This document shows positions 26,277 to 35,816 of a stretch of DNA of 64,000 bases, piece after piece. The stretch comes from DATMNI01 sp963817515 (GTDB taxonomy: Bacteria; Acidobacteriota; Terriglobia; Bryobacterales; Bryobacteraceae), in NCBI GenBank assembly GCA_963817515.1, contig CAWFPJ010000039.1:372001-436000 (forward strand), given 5' to 3'. How positions within the stretch are numbered: position 1 is the stretch's first letter; every line of letters begins with the position of its first letter. Below the pieces are notes generated by a model that searched no databases, was not told the DNA's origin, and saw nothing but the letters and a program-made list of their open reading frames with translations. A program made the translations under genes and the position numbers.

Positions 26277-28395
26277 ATGCATACCAACCGGCTCGCCAAC
26301 GAGAAGAGTCCTTACCTGCTGCAGCACGCTCACAACCCAGTGGACTGGTACGCCTGGGGACCGGAAGCATTCGAAAAGGCCCGCGCCGAAAATAAGCCCA
26401 TCTTCCTTTCCATCGGCTATTCCACCTGCCACTGGTGCCACGTGATGGAGCGCGAGTCGTTTGAAAACGAGCAGATCGCCGCGCTCTTGAACCGTGACTA
26501 CGTGGCCATCAAAGTGGACCGCGAAGAGCGCCCGGACGTAGACAGAATCTACATGACCTTCGTGCAGGCTACCACTGGCGGCGGCGGCTGGCCCATGTCG
26601 GTCTGGCTCACGCCCGGCTTGCAGCCCTTCTTCGGCGGAACGTATTTCCCGCCGGAGAATCGCTGGGGCCATCCCGGTTTCGGTTCGGTCCTCAACCAGG
26701 TGGCCACCGCCTGGCATAACGACCCCGATCAGATTGCGGATTCGGCCCGCGATGTGGTGGAGCAATTGAAGAAACAGGTGGCCGTGGCGCCCGCGCACGC
26801 CGGCGTCGTAGCCTTCGATCAGGCCACCGTGGAGAGCGGCTTCAACATCTTTCGCCGCACCTTCGATACCAGGCTGGGCGGCTTCGGCGGAGCGCCCAAA
26901 TTCCCGCGTCCGACGGTACACAACTTCCTTCTACGCTATTACGCGCGCACCAGGAACCAGGACGCGCTCGACATGGTGCTGCTGACTCTCCGCGAAATGG
27001 CCAAGGGCGGCATGAACGACCAGTTGGGTGGAGGCTTCCACCGCTACTCCGTGGACGAACGCTGGTTCGTACCGCACTTCGAGAAGATGCTCTACGACCA
27101 GGCTCAATTGGCCATCTCATATCTGGAAGCGTTCCAGGCCACCGCCGACCCGCAGTACGCGGCCACCGCGCGCCGGATTCTGGATTACGTGGAGCGCGAC
27201 ATGACCGGCCTCGAAGGCGGCTTTTATTCCGCCGAGGATGCCGACAGCGTCATCGCGCCCGACCATCCCGATCTCAAAGGCGAAGGAGCCTTCTACATCT
27301 GGAGCATTCAGGAGATTCAGGCCCTGTTACCACCACAGGCCGCCGAGTGGTTCTGTTACCGCTACGGCGTGGAGGCCGCCGGCAATGTGGAGCACGACCC
27401 GCACGACGAATTCAACGGCAAGAACATTCTTTGGGAGGCCCACACCGAAGAGGAAACCGCGCAGCGGTTCGCCCAAACCACGGATGCGGTGCGCGAGGCT
27501 CTGGGGCAGGCCGCAAGCGTTCTGTTGCAGGCCCGATCAAAACGCGTGCGCCCGCATCTGGACGACAAAATACTGACTTCATGGAACGGCCTGATGATCT
27601 CGGCGTTTGCCATGGCCGGAGCGGTCCTTGAAGAACCGCGTTACGCCGACGCCGCCCGGCGTGCCGCCGAGTTTCTGATCGCCCACCTGTATAACGCATC
27701 TACCGGCGTACTGCTGCGCCGCTATCGGCAGGGCGACGCGGCCATCCCGGGTTTCCTGGACGACTACGCGCTATTCGTCCAGGGCCTGCTGGATCTCTAC
27801 GAGGCCCAATTCGACCTGCGGCACCTGGAACTGGCCGTGCGCCTGACGGAAAAGCAGTGCGAGCTGTTCGAAGACCCGGAGCAAGGCGCATTTTTCAGCT
27901 CGCCGGCCGGTGATACCAGCCTGGTGCTGCGCGTCAAAGAGGATTACGACGGCGCCGAACCGTCGGGCAATTCGGTGGCGGTGCTGAACCTTCTGCGGCT
28001 GGCCCAGATGACCAACCGGCCTGGATTTCGCAAATCCGCCGAAAAGACCTTCGCGGCCTTCGCATCCCGGCTTTCGCATGTTCCCGTGGCGATGCCGCAG
28101 ATGCTGGCCGCCTGCGAATGGATCCTGAGCCAGCCGCGGGAGATCATCCTGGTGGGTGAAAAAGAGGGCGCACGATACGAGGGCGCTGCTGCGCGTGCTG
28201 CGGCGAAGATTTGTGCCCAACCGCGTCGTGCTGCTGGTGGATTCCCCGGAGACACAAAAGGCATTGGCGGCTGGAATCCCTTCTATTGAATCCATGACGA
28301 AGCTTGCGGGCCGGGCCGGCGCGTATGTCTGCCGGAATTATACCTGCCAGCTGCCGGTTTCCGAAGCTGACCGGTTTGCCGAGTTGATACAATAA
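26277..28395 (+). CDS. YyaL/SSP411-type thioredoxin-domain protein (DUF255), broken by a one-base frameshift
   Basis: The first frame (26277-28289) begins with the conserved NRLANEKSPYLLQHAHNPVDWY and STCHWCHVMERESFE, a thioredoxin-like domain with a CxxC motif, and continues with the alpha/alpha toroid (GGMNDQLGGGFHRYSVDERW). It then ends in an unrelated tail. The genuine C-terminus (DTRALLRVLRRRF, then NRVVLLVD up to AELIQ) lies in the next frame and stops at 28395. One extra A in the A-run near 28169-28173 explains it; removing it gives a 705-residue protein of normal length. Confidence 0.88.
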
Positions 28396-28423
28396 TAAAT
28401 TCATCGAAAAAGAGGAGAAATTT

Positions 28424-28930
28424 ATGGAAAGAGCAGGAGCAACAACCATGAAGGGCAACCCCCTGACCTTGATTGGACCGGAATTGAAGCCCGGCGACAA
28501 GGCGCCCGATTTCAGCCTGGTGGACAGCGGGTTGAAACCCGTCACGCTGAAAGATACAGGCAACCATGTGCGCATTATTAGTGTGGTTCCGTCACTCGAT
28601 ACGCCGGTTTGCGACGCGCAGACCAAGCGCTTCAACGAAGAGGCGGCCAAGCTTCCCGGCGTGGATATTCTCACGGTCAGCATGGACCTGCCGTTCGCCC
28701 AGAAGCGGTGGTGCGGCGCGTTCGGCGTGGACAAGGTGAAGATGCTTTCCGACCATAAAGACGGTTCGTTCGGCTCCAATTACGGCACGTTGATCAAGGA
28801 ACTGCGGATTGAAAGCCGCGCTATTTTCGTTCTGGACAGCGACAACAAAGTCCGGCACGCGGAGTATGTGAAGGAAGTCGCCGACTTCCCCAATTACGAA
28901 GCGGCGCTATCCGCGGCCCGTGGTGCATAG
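28424..28930 (+). CDS. tpx: Thiol peroxidase (Tpx, atypical 2-Cys peroxiredoxin)
   Basis: The 168-residue protein has the Tpx pattern: KPGDKAPDFSLVDSGL, peroxidatic Cys63 in VVPSLDTPVCDAQTKRF and resolving Cys97 in FAQKRWCGAFG. It reduces hydrogen and alkyl peroxides using thioredoxin in the cytoplasm or periplasm. AGGAG lies 7 bases before the ATG. It follows the YyaL-like gene by 28 bases, so they may share a transcript and a redox role. Full length and motifs make the call secure. Confidence 0.97.
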   Translation: MERAGATTMKGNPLTLIGPELKPGDKAPDFSLVDSGLKPVTLKDTGNHVRIISVVPSLDTPVCDAQTKRFNEEAAKLPGVDILTVSMDLPFAQKRWCGAFGVDKVKMLSDHKDGSFGSNYGTLIKELRIESRAIFVLDSDNKVRHAEYVKEVADFPNYEAALSAARGA

Positions 28931-28958
28931 GACGGTGCATAGGAGACGGCCCCTAGGA

Positions 28959-28979
28959 GACGCCGCAATAACAGGCGTC
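28959..28979 (+). terminator. Small stem-loop after tpx
   Basis: GACGCC and GGCGTC pair across a 9-base loop 28 bases after the tpx stop. There is no U tract, so it is weak as a rho-independent terminator. Confidence 0.35.
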
Positions 28980-29069
28980 GCGTAAACTGAGGTCTGACTG
29001 AATTCCACGCAACCATCTCCGGCCCGGCAGAAGTCTCCGGAAGGGGCTGGGCGCGTCATCGGCCGCGCC

Positions 29070-30362
29070 GTGGGCAACCCCCTGGTGCGGGGCGGCCTCA
29101 CGCTGATCGCGGGAGTTCTCACCGGCAACATTCTGGGTGTCGCGCGGGTGGCGATTATCGCCTACCTGCTGGGCACCCACAGCCATGCCGATTCGCTGGC
29201 CGTGGCCATGGGGCCGCTGGACACCCTGAATTCCGTGCTCATCAACAGCATGACGTTCGCCTTCGTGCCCATGCTTACGGCCTGCACAGGCGCCGAACGC
29301 ACGGCTTTGTTTCTCAAGTTGACGCGCTGCTTTACCTGGGTTTTCGCTGCCATCGCGGCAGTCGTGATCCTCACCGCGCCGTGGCTGATGCGGGCGCTGG
29401 CCCCGGGATTGGACGCCGCCTACTTCGACCAATCCGTAACTATCCTGCGGATTCTTTCGCTCTCCACCCTGGCTGCCGGTGTGGCCGCGGTGCAGTGCGC
29501 CTTGCTCTATACCCACCGGCGGTTTGCGCCTACGGCGTTCTACCAGGCCACTCTGAACGTGTTCATAATTTTGGGCGCGCTCTGCCTGTGGAAGTTCGTG
29601 AATGTGTACGCTTTCGCCATCGGGTATACCGTGGGCGCCTGGGCTCAACTCGGAATCGTCTACTTCGCCGCTCGCCAGGGCCTGGATACCACGGGCGCTT
29701 CGCAATGCGAAATTCATTGGCGCGAGATTCTTTCGAAGCCGGCATTCTTCATGGTCTATGCGGCCGGCCTGGGGCTGAATATCACCTTCACCCGCGCTTA
29801 TGCCACGCACGCCGGGCCTGGCATGGCCGCGGCACTGGATTATTGCATGCGCGGCGTGGGCGTTCCGCTGGCCATTCTGGTGAACCCGATTTCCAATTCC
29901 CTGCTTCCTGAGATTGCCCGGCTGCGCAGCCTCTTTCGCTTGAAGGAAGCCTTCCGCCTGATCGATAAGACCATCGCACTGACGGCGCTGGCGGCGGTGG
30001 CAGGCTGCGGTTTCGCGCTGCTCTTCCGCCAGCAGGCCATCGCGCTGTTGTTCCAACGGGGCAGCTTCACCGCCGAATCCACGCGCCTGGTGGCGTCGGT
30101 GTTTCTGGCGCTGGGGCCCAGCCTGGTCGGTTGGAGCCTGATCGAAATCACGTCGCGCTCGCTGTTTGCCCTGGACCGGCCGTGGCCTCCGATAATCGCC
30201 GCCATGCTTCCGGTGCTGATCAACGTCACGATCACGCTTCGGCTGCACTCTTACCGTCCTGAGTTGATCGGTGTGGGCGCTTCGGTCGGGCTAATGGTGG
30301 GCTTCCTGGTGCTGTTCATAATGGCCCATACCAGCCGCAGCCGGTGGCTGCAGAAAGGCTAG
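29070..30362 (+). CDS. MurJ/MviN-like lipid flippase (MOP superfamily)
   Basis: The 430-residue polytopic protein has about 12 membrane segments. It opens GLTLIAGVLTGNILGVARV, followed by the MviN-type ADSLAVAMGPLDTL and later VPLAILVNPISNSLLPEIARL. True MurJ proteins have about 500-550 residues and a defined N-terminal motif, so this may instead move another polyprenyl-linked glycan. I use the GTG at 29070; the frame stays open upstream to 28998 but offers only CTG. There are no neighbouring glycan genes to narrow the substrate. Confidence 0.8.
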   Translation: MGNPLVRGGLTLIAGVLTGNILGVARVAIIAYLLGTHSHADSLAVAMGPLDTLNSVLINSMTFAFVPMLTACTGAERTALFLKLTRCFTWVFAAIAAVVILTAPWLMRALAPGLDAAYFDQSVTILRILSLSTLAAGVAAVQCALLYTHRRFAPTAFYQATLNVFIILGALCLWKFVNVYAFAIGYTVGAWAQLGIVYFAARQGLDTTGASQCEIHWREILSKPAFFMVYAAGLGLNITFTRAYATHAGPGMAAALDYCMRGVGVPLAILVNPISNSLLPEIARLRSLFRLKEAFRLIDKTIALTALAAVAGCGFALLFRQQAIALLFQRGSFTAESTRLVASVFLALGPSLVGWSLIEITSRSLFALDRPWPPIIAAMLPVLINVTITLRLHSYRPELIGVGASVGLMVGFLVLFIMAHTSRSRWLQKG

Positions 30363-30374
30363 ACCTTTCGTGGG

Positions 30375-30440
30375 ACCGCTCCCTTACGGTCGCGGCTCGG
30401 ATCGGAATGGTCGCGGTTCGGATCGGAGTTGCGCGAGTAA
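30375..30440 (+). repeat. GC-rich intergenic repeat, copy with tandem extension
   Basis: Begins ACCGCTCCCTTACGGTCGC and then repeats a GGTCGCGG(C/T)TCGGATCGGA unit about every 21 bases. The core matches copies at 42099, 63063 and, inverted, 63140-63168. Confidence 0.65.
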
Positions 30441-30488
30441 GCGGTATCCTCACAAGCGGCTCAGTGACGATGTACTAAGCTAGTTACG

Positions 30489-31181
30489 GTGCGTCTGTTC
30501 GGTCCCCTTCACGTCGGGCTTCTGGTAGTCACCGCGGCCGCCGCGGTAGTGCTGTCCCGGCTGTGCCGTCAAGAGCGGATTCCGCGGCGGGCGGTGCGCC
30601 TGGCAATCGGTTACGGCCTGGTAGTCAACGAATTGATCTGGTGGAAATTCCGCTATTCGCACGAAGGCATCCACTTGCAGAACCTGCCGCTCCAGCTTTG
30701 CGATGCCACGCTGTGGATGTCGGCCGCGGCCTCCATCAAGCCGGCCTCGCCGCTTGTGGAGTTCGCTTACTTCGCGGGAATAGCGGGAGCGGGGATGGCG
30801 CTGCTCACGCCGGACCTTTGGTCGCCCTGGCCCACCTATCCCGCGATATATTTCTTTGTGGCGCACGGCGGCATCGTGATTGCAGTTAGCGTTCTGGTCT
30901 TCGGCGGCGCGGCTCCGCTGCGGGCAGGCGCGGTGTGGCGGGCATTCGCCATGCTGCTGGGCTTCACGGCGGCGATTGGGGCCGTGAACGCCGCCGCTGG
31001 AACCAACTTCATGTACCTGTGCAGGAAGCCCAGGAATGCGTCATTGTTGGATGCGCTGGGTCCCTGGCCGATGTACCTTGTGGCCGGCGCGGTGGTGGCC
31101 TTTGGGCTCTTCTGGCTGCTGTGGCTGCCGGCGCGTCAATACTCCAACCTTCCGGCTATACAGGGTACAAACGGGGTATAA
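30489..31181 (+). CDS. TIGR02206-family integral membrane protein (YwaF-like)
   Basis: The 230-residue protein starts at GTG and has six to seven hydrophobic helices. Family features are the early FGPLHVGLL, HLQNLPLQLCDATLWM in the third helix region, FVAHGGIVIA, and TNFMYLCRKPRNASLLDALGPWPMYL near the C-terminus. The family is widespread but functionally undefined. It ends 8 bases before the apt start, at the head of the housekeeping gene run. Confidence 0.85.
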   Translation: MRLFGPLHVGLLVVTAAAAVVLSRLCRQERIPRRAVRLAIGYGLVVNELIWWKFRYSHEGIHLQNLPLQLCDATLWMSAAASIKPASPLVEFAYFAGIAGAGMALLTPDLWSPWPTYPAIYFFVAHGGIVIAVSVLVFGGAAPLRAGAVWRAFAMLLGFTAAIGAVNAAAGTNFMYLCRKPRNASLLDALGPWPMYLVAGAVVAFGLFWLLWLPARQYSNLPAIQGTNGV

Positions 31182-31189
31182 AAGAACTT

Positions 31190-31714
31190 GTGTCAACAGA
31201 TCTAAGAAAGCTGATTAGGGAAGTTCCGGATTTTCCTAAGCCGGGCATCCTGTTTTACGACATCACGACGCTGCTGAAGGACAAGGATGGATTTCATGGA
31301 GTAATCGACGGGCTGAAGGCGCACTACAGCCAGACGCAGGTGGATGTGGTTTTGGGGATCGAGGCGCGCGGCTTTATTTTTGCCCCGGCGCTGGCATACG
31401 CGCTGAACGCCGGGTTCGTGCCGGTCCGCAAGCCCAAGAAGCTGCCGGCCGCATGCGTGAGCGTCACCTACGATCTGGAATATGGAACCGACAGCCTGGA
31501 GATGCACAAGGACGCTGTTGGCAATGGCCACCGCGTGCTGATTGTGGATGATCTGCTGGCCACCGGCGGAACGGCCTCGGCGGCGGCGCGAATGGTGCGC
31601 GAGCAGGGCGGCGTGGTAGTGGGGCTGGGGTTCGTGGTGGAGTTGACTTTTCTCAACGGGCGTCAAAAGCTGGCCGGTTACGATGTCTTCTCTCTGCTGC
31701 CATACGACCAATGA
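31190..31714 (+). CDS. apt: Adenine phosphoribosyltransferase
   Basis: I start at GTG 31190 (174 aa) because the conserved N-terminus begins there (STDLRKLIREVPDFPKPGILFYDIT). The PRPP-binding loop is VLIVDDLLATGGTA, and the flexible loop KPKKLPAACVSVTYDLEYG is present. The enzyme salvages adenine to AMP with PRPP. It overlaps ispE by 4 bases (ATGA), and the PRPP synthase gene prs is two genes downstream, so substrate supply and use are encoded together. Confidence 0.95.
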   Translation: MSTDLRKLIREVPDFPKPGILFYDITTLLKDKDGFHGVIDGLKAHYSQTQVDVVLGIEARGFIFAPALAYALNAGFVPVRKPKKLPAACVSVTYDLEYGTDSLEMHKDAVGNGHRVLIVDDLLATGGTASAAARMVREQGGVVVGLGFVVELTFLNGRQKLAGYDVFSLLPYDQ

Positions 31715-32684
31715 ACACTACGCGCCGCGTGCGGGTGCGCGCTCTGGCAAAGATCAATCTCGACCTGCGGGTGCTGGGCCGGCGGCCCGACGGATTCCAT
31801 GAACTGCGCACCATCTTCCAGACGGTCTCGCTGGCCGATACGCTCAATATCGCCTTCACCCCCGGAAGAAAAACAGCCATCGAACTGGAAGATCCTCTGT
31901 GCATTCCCGACAATCTGGTGATCCGGGCGGCGCGGATGGCGATGGACGCGATGCGCGCCACCGGGCGCGTTACAGTGCGGCTTCGAAAGCGTATCCCCAT
32001 GGGCGCCGGGCTGGGCGGCGGGTCATCGGATGCGGCGGCGGTGCTGCTGGCGCTGCCGGCGTTGGCGGGCGGCGTGATCGAATTGGCGGAATTGAGCGCC
32101 ATGGCAGGGGAACTGGGGAGCGACGTTCCTTTCTTTCTGCTGGGTGGTACGGCGGTGGGGGTTGGACGCGGCACGGAGTTGTTTCCGCTGCCGGATGCCG
32201 CGGCGTGGCCGGGTCTTCTGGTGGCCCCGGAGGTGCATGTGAACACGGCGCAGGCGTATCGCGACCTGAGCGCTCGTTTGGGGCAGCACCCGGTTTGGAG
32301 CACTACCCCGGTTTGACAACAGAATTGCAACAAAATAAAATATTTAGTTTCCAGTCGCATACGTGGGATCTGAATCGCCTCGGACTGGCCGCGAATGATT
32401 TTGAAGCGGTGGTCTTCGAGCAGCACAGGGCTCTCGGTGTCCTCAAGAGGCGGCTGGTGCGTGCCGGCGCGGCCGTGGCCATGATGACGGGGAGCGGGTC
32501 GGCGCTATTTGGATTGTTTGCGGACCGTGCAGGAGTCTCCCGTGCTTTGGAGTTAATGGGGGAGGTTAGAGCGTTTCGAATTTCGCTGGTCAGCCGCGTG
32601 CGCTACCGATCTATGTGGCGGCGGGCACTGCAAGCGCACATCAAGCCGAACATATGGCCGCCTCAAAGCCGGTACTTTTCATGA
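31711..32684 (+). CDS. ispE: 4-diphosphocytidyl-2-C-methyl-D-erythritol kinase, broken by a one-base frameshift
   Basis: The first frame gives ALAKINLDLRVLGRRPDGFHEL and the ATP-binding GHMP loop PMGAGLGGGSSDAAAVLL, ending at a TGA at 32316. The rest of the enzyme (NDFEAVVFEQHRALGVLKRRL, MMTGSGSALFGLF) continues in a second frame to 32684. One missing base in the C-run near 32305-32310 restores a 324-residue kinase. IspE performs the fourth committed step of the MEP isoprenoid pathway and is normally essential, so an assembly error is the likeliest cause. It overlaps both apt and prs by 4 bases. Confidence 0.9.
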
Positions 32685-33625
32685 GTCACGAGCGTCTCAA
32701 GGTCTTCGCGGGAAATGCCAATCGCCCCCTGGCGGAGGAAATCTGCCAGGCGCTGAACAAGTGGATTGGCGAGGCCATGGTGAAGGTCTTCGCGGACGGG
32801 GAGACCTATGTCCAGATCAACGAGAACGTGCGCGGCGCGGACGTTTTCGTGATCCAGCCAACCTCCACACCGGTGGATCGCAACCTGATGGAACTGCTGC
32901 TGATGATCGACGCGCTGAAGCGGGCCTCAGCGCAGCGCATCACGGCAGTGTTACCCTATTATGGGTACGCCCGGCAGGACCGTAAGGATAAGCCCCGAGT
33001 GCCGATTTCGGCCAGGCTGGTAGCAGCCATACTGGAGACGGCGGGGGCGGACCGGGTTCTGACCCTCGACTTGCACGCACCGCAGATCCAGGGGTTTTTC
33101 GATATACCGGTGGATCATTTGTTCGCCATGCCGGTGATGATCGAGTATTTCAGGGGGCTCAACATTCCCGATCTGACGGTGGTTTCGCCGGACGCAGGGG
33201 GCGTGGAACGGGCCCGCGGATTTGCCAAGAGGCTGAATGCGCCGCTGGCGATTATCGATAAGCGGCGGGAAGAAGCTAATGTGGCTGAAGTCATGAACGT
33301 GGTGGGCGAGGTGAAAGGGCGGAACTGCCTGCTGGTGGATGACCTGATCGACACGGCAGGGACGCTGGTGAAGGGCGCCGAGGCGCTGCTCGAAAAAGGA
33401 GCGGCCAGCGTATCGGCCTGCGCCACGCACGCGGTTCTTTCGGGGCCGGCGGTAAGCCGGATCGAAGCATCGGAGTTGAAGGAAGTGGTTTGTACGAATT
33501 CGATCCCGCTTTCGGAAGAGGCCAGGCAGAGCAGCCGGATCAGATCGCTGTCCATCGCCAGGCTGATGGCGGATGCCATCCGGTCGATTCACGAGGAGAC
33601 TTCGGTAAGTACGTTGTTCGTGTAA
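32681..33625 (+). CDS. prs: Ribose-phosphate pyrophosphokinase
   Basis: Starting at ATG 32681, which overlaps the ispE stop as ATGA, gives 314 residues, the normal Prs length; longer starts reach into ispE. Motifs are RLKVFAGNANRPLAEEI, FADGETYVQINENVRG, PYYGYARQDRKDKPRVPISA, DLHAPQIQGFFDIPVDHL and the PRPP loop CLLVDDLIDTAGTL. It makes PRPP from ribose-5-phosphate and ATP for nucleotide, His and Trp synthesis. Confidence 0.96.
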   Translation: MSHERLKVFAGNANRPLAEEICQALNKWIGEAMVKVFADGETYVQINENVRGADVFVIQPTSTPVDRNLMELLLMIDALKRASAQRITAVLPYYGYARQDRKDKPRVPISARLVAAILETAGADRVLTLDLHAPQIQGFFDIPVDHLFAMPVMIEYFRGLNIPDLTVVSPDAGGVERARGFAKRLNAPLAIIDKRREEANVAEVMNVVGEVKGRNCLLVDDLIDTAGTLVKGAEALLEKGAASVSACATHAVLSGPAVSRIEASELKEVVCTNSIPLSEEARQSSRIRSLSIARLMADAIRSIHEETSVSTLFV

Positions 33626-33765
33626 CTCAGGCCTGGTTTGAGTAGGGCAGGATCTGCGGCTGTTGAAATTTTGCGGGATAGCGAACCCACGGTTAGCCGG
33701 GAAGACAGGCTTTATAGAGATGCCCCGGTGAACGGACTTCGAACCCGATTATAGGAGATCACGAA

Positions 33766-34452
33766 GTGAGAAAAGATATTACGGTTACCGCCGAGGTACG
33801 TTCCTCGCGCGGCAAGAATGAGGCGCGCCGTACACGTAAGGCCGGGCAAATTCCGGCGGTGGTTTACGGCGCCTTCCAGGACCCGGTCAGCCTGGCGGTC
33901 AATCCGCGCGAGCTCAACAAGATTGTCCGCAGCAGCACGGGGTTCAATACCATCTTCACGCTGGCCATCGCGGGCGGCGAGACCACGCCGGTGATGGTGG
34001 TGGACCAGCAGTTGGATCCGATCAAGGGCACGCTGCTGCACGCCGATCTGAAGCGCATCGATCTGACCAAGCGGATTCGCGTTCACGTTCCGGTACACAC
34101 GGTGGGCGAAGCGGCGGGTGTGAAGGTGCAGGGCGGATTGCTCGAAATCATCACGCGCGCCATCGAAATCGAAACCCTGCCGGATGAGATACCGGAAAGC
34201 TACACGGTGAACGTGAGCGAACTGATGATCGGGCAGAGCAAGCGCGCCAGTGACGTGGTGCTGGAAGGATCCACCAAGCTGGTGAGCGATGCCCAGAGTG
34301 TGATCGCCCACATTGTGGCCCTGCGCGCCGAGGAAGTGGCTGCCCCGGTGGAAGGCGTCGCGGCGCCCGCGGCCACTGCCGAACCCGAAGTGGTCAAGAA
34401 GGGCAAGAAAGACGAAGAAGCTCCAGCCGAGGAAAAGGGCAAGAAGAAGTAA
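33766..34452 (+). CDS. rplY: 50S ribosomal protein L25/general stress protein Ctc
   Basis: The 228-residue protein starts with GTG behind AGGAGA. Residues 1-95 are the 5S-rRNA-binding L25 domain (TVTAEVRSSRGKNEARRTRKAGQIPAVVYG), followed by the Ctc-type C-terminal domain (VHVPVHTVGEAAGVKVQGGLLE). A Lys/Glu-rich tail ends the protein. The long Ctc form is linked to general stress in Bacillus. It begins 140 bases after prs, and pth follows 6 bases later, a very common arrangement. Confidence 0.96.
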   Translation: MRKDITVTAEVRSSRGKNEARRTRKAGQIPAVVYGAFQDPVSLAVNPRELNKIVRSSTGFNTIFTLAIAGGETTPVMVVDQQLDPIKGTLLHADLKRIDLTKRIRVHVPVHTVGEAAGVKVQGGLLEIITRAIEIETLPDEIPESYTVNVSELMIGQSKRASDVVLEGSTKLVSDAQSVIAHIVALRAEEVAAPVEGVAAPAATAEPEVVKKGKKDEEAPAEEKGKKK

Positions 34453-34458
34453 GACGCC

Positions 34459-35049
34459 ATGTTCCTGGTGGCCGGTCTGGGGAATCCGGGCGAGGAGTAC
34501 GCGCTCTCGCCGCACAATCTGGGGTTCCTCACGGTGGACCGGCTGGCTGAGCGGTACGGCATCCGCGTTACCCGCAAAGATTCCAGGGCGTTGGTTGGCG
34601 TGGGCGAGATCGAAGGGCGCGAGGCGATGCTGGCTAAACCGCAAACGTTTATGAATCTCAGCGGCGCTTCGCTTGGGCCGCTGATGGAGAAGCACTCCAT
34701 TGAGCGGGGCGACTTGATTGTGGTGTACGACGAACTGGACCTGCCGTGGACGGCGCTGAAGATCAAACCTAAAGGATCGGCCGCCGGGCACAACGGCATG
34801 AAGTCCGTAATTGAGAGCCTGAAGACCAGCGAGCTGGTGAGGGTGCGGTTGGGAATTCATCCGGGACATCCGGTGAAGCATGGAGCGGAATTTGTGCTGG
34901 CGCCGATGAAGCGCTCGCAAATGAAAGAATTGGATGAACTGGTCGGCTATGCGGCTGATGCGGTTCGTACCATAATCGCCGAGGGCGTCGAAAAGGCCAT
35001 GACGAAATTCAATCGTCGCGCCCCAGGCTTAAACAATGAGGACGCATGA
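34459..35049 (+). CDS. pth: Peptidyl-tRNA hydrolase
   Basis: The 196-residue protein shows the Pth hallmarks: VAGLGNPGEEYALSPHNLGF with the catalytic His, KPQTFMNLSG, VYDELDLPWTALKIKPKGSAAGHNGMKS, and RVRLGIHPG. It recycles peptidyl-tRNA dropped from ribosomes. The usual TRHN motif reads SPHN here, keeping His and Asn. The 3' end overlaps rpsF by 4 bases. Confidence 0.96.
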   Translation: MFLVAGLGNPGEEYALSPHNLGFLTVDRLAERYGIRVTRKDSRALVGVGEIEGREAMLAKPQTFMNLSGASLGPLMEKHSIERGDLIVVYDELDLPWTALKIKPKGSAAGHNGMKSVIESLKTSELVRVRLGIHPGHPVKHGAEFVLAPMKRSQMKELDELVGYAADAVRTIIAEGVEKAMTKFNRRAPGLNNEDA

Positions 35050-35495
35050 CTAGGATTTACGAAGAGTTGTTCATAGTAAAACCGGATGCGCCGGACGAAG
35101 AGGTTGACCAGTTCGTAGAGACCCTGCGAGTGCAGTTGACCACGGCCGGAGCCACGGTAGACAAAATCGATAAATGGGGCAAGCGCAGGCTGGCTTACCG
35201 GGTGGACAAGTTTCGGGAAGGCACGTACGTGCTGTTCCAGTTCACGTCGGAGCCCACGGCGGTGAAGGAACTGGAACGCCGTTTGCGCGTGTCGGATGTG
35301 GTCCTGAAGTTCCTGACGGTGCGCATCGACCAGACTTTGAAGCGCCTGGAAAAGCGCAAGAAGGATCGGGACAAGCGGTCGGCCAAGCGCGCCGCCGCGG
35401 GTCCATCGTCACCGGTTCCGGCGCAGCCTTCACTGGCGCAGCAGATGACGGAATCGCCGGCTGTTTTGCCGGGTATGCCGAAGGCGGAGGGATAA
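35046..35495 (+). CDS. rpsF: 30S ribosomal protein S6
   Basis: The 149-residue product begins TRIYEELFIVKPDAPDEEVDQFVE and contains KWGKRRLAYRVDKFREGTYVLFQF, the S6 core that pairs with S18 on the small subunit. A Pro/Ala/Gln-rich tail of about 50 residues extends beyond the usual 95-100. It lies in the order pth-rpsF-rpsR-rplI with a 3-base gap to rpsR. Confidence 0.95.
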   Translation: MTRIYEELFIVKPDAPDEEVDQFVETLRVQLTTAGATVDKIDKWGKRRLAYRVDKFREGTYVLFQFTSEPTAVKELERRLRVSDVVLKFLTVRIDQTLKRLEKRKKDRDKRSAKRAAAGPSSPVPAQPSLAQQMTESPAVLPGMPKAEG

Positions 35496-35498
35496 GCC

Positions 35499-35798
35499 AT
35501 GCCGGAATCTAAAGGAAGACCAGGCAGTGCCGGGCAGCGGCCCACTGGCGGCGACAAGGCTGTTGCCACCCAGAAGAAGCAATATTTCCGGCGCAAGAAA
35601 GTGTGCCGCTTCTGCGTCGAGAAGATTGACGACATCAACTACAAAGACGTGAAGATGCTGCATGCCTTCGTGGCGGAGCGGGGCAAGATTGTGCCGCGCC
35701 GCATTTCGGGTGTTTGCGCTCCGCACCAGCGGCGGCTCACGGACGCAATCAAGAAAGCGCGGAATATCGCGCTGCTGCCGTTTGCGGCAAGCTTCTAG
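35499..35798 (+). CDS. rpsR: 30S ribosomal protein S18, zinc-binding form
   Basis: The 99-residue protein has KKVCRFCVEKIDDINYKDVKML and later SGVCAPHQRRLTDAIKKAR. The CxxC plus the CxxH give the cysteine-containing (C+) variant, which is expected to bind zinc. It forms a heterodimer with S6, encoded immediately upstream. The N-terminal 25 residues are a basic, disordered extension. Confidence 0.96.
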   Translation: MPESKGRPGSAGQRPTGGDKAVATQKKQYFRRKKVCRFCVEKIDDINYKDVKMLHAFVAERGKIVPRRISGVCAPHQRRLTDAIKKARNIALLPFAASF

Positions 35799-35816
35799 GG
35801 GCGAAGGGGAATTAGC

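Noticed and set aside
32296..32320. Programmed -1 frameshifting in ispE
   Set aside because: No slippery heptamer with a downstream structure is evident, and four other genes in the window carry similar single-base breaks.
33626..33765. A possible tRNA between prs and rplY
   Set aside because: A TTCGAA-type loop with a four-pair stem appears on the minus strand, but no matching acceptor, D or anticodon arms can be drawn without running into rplY.
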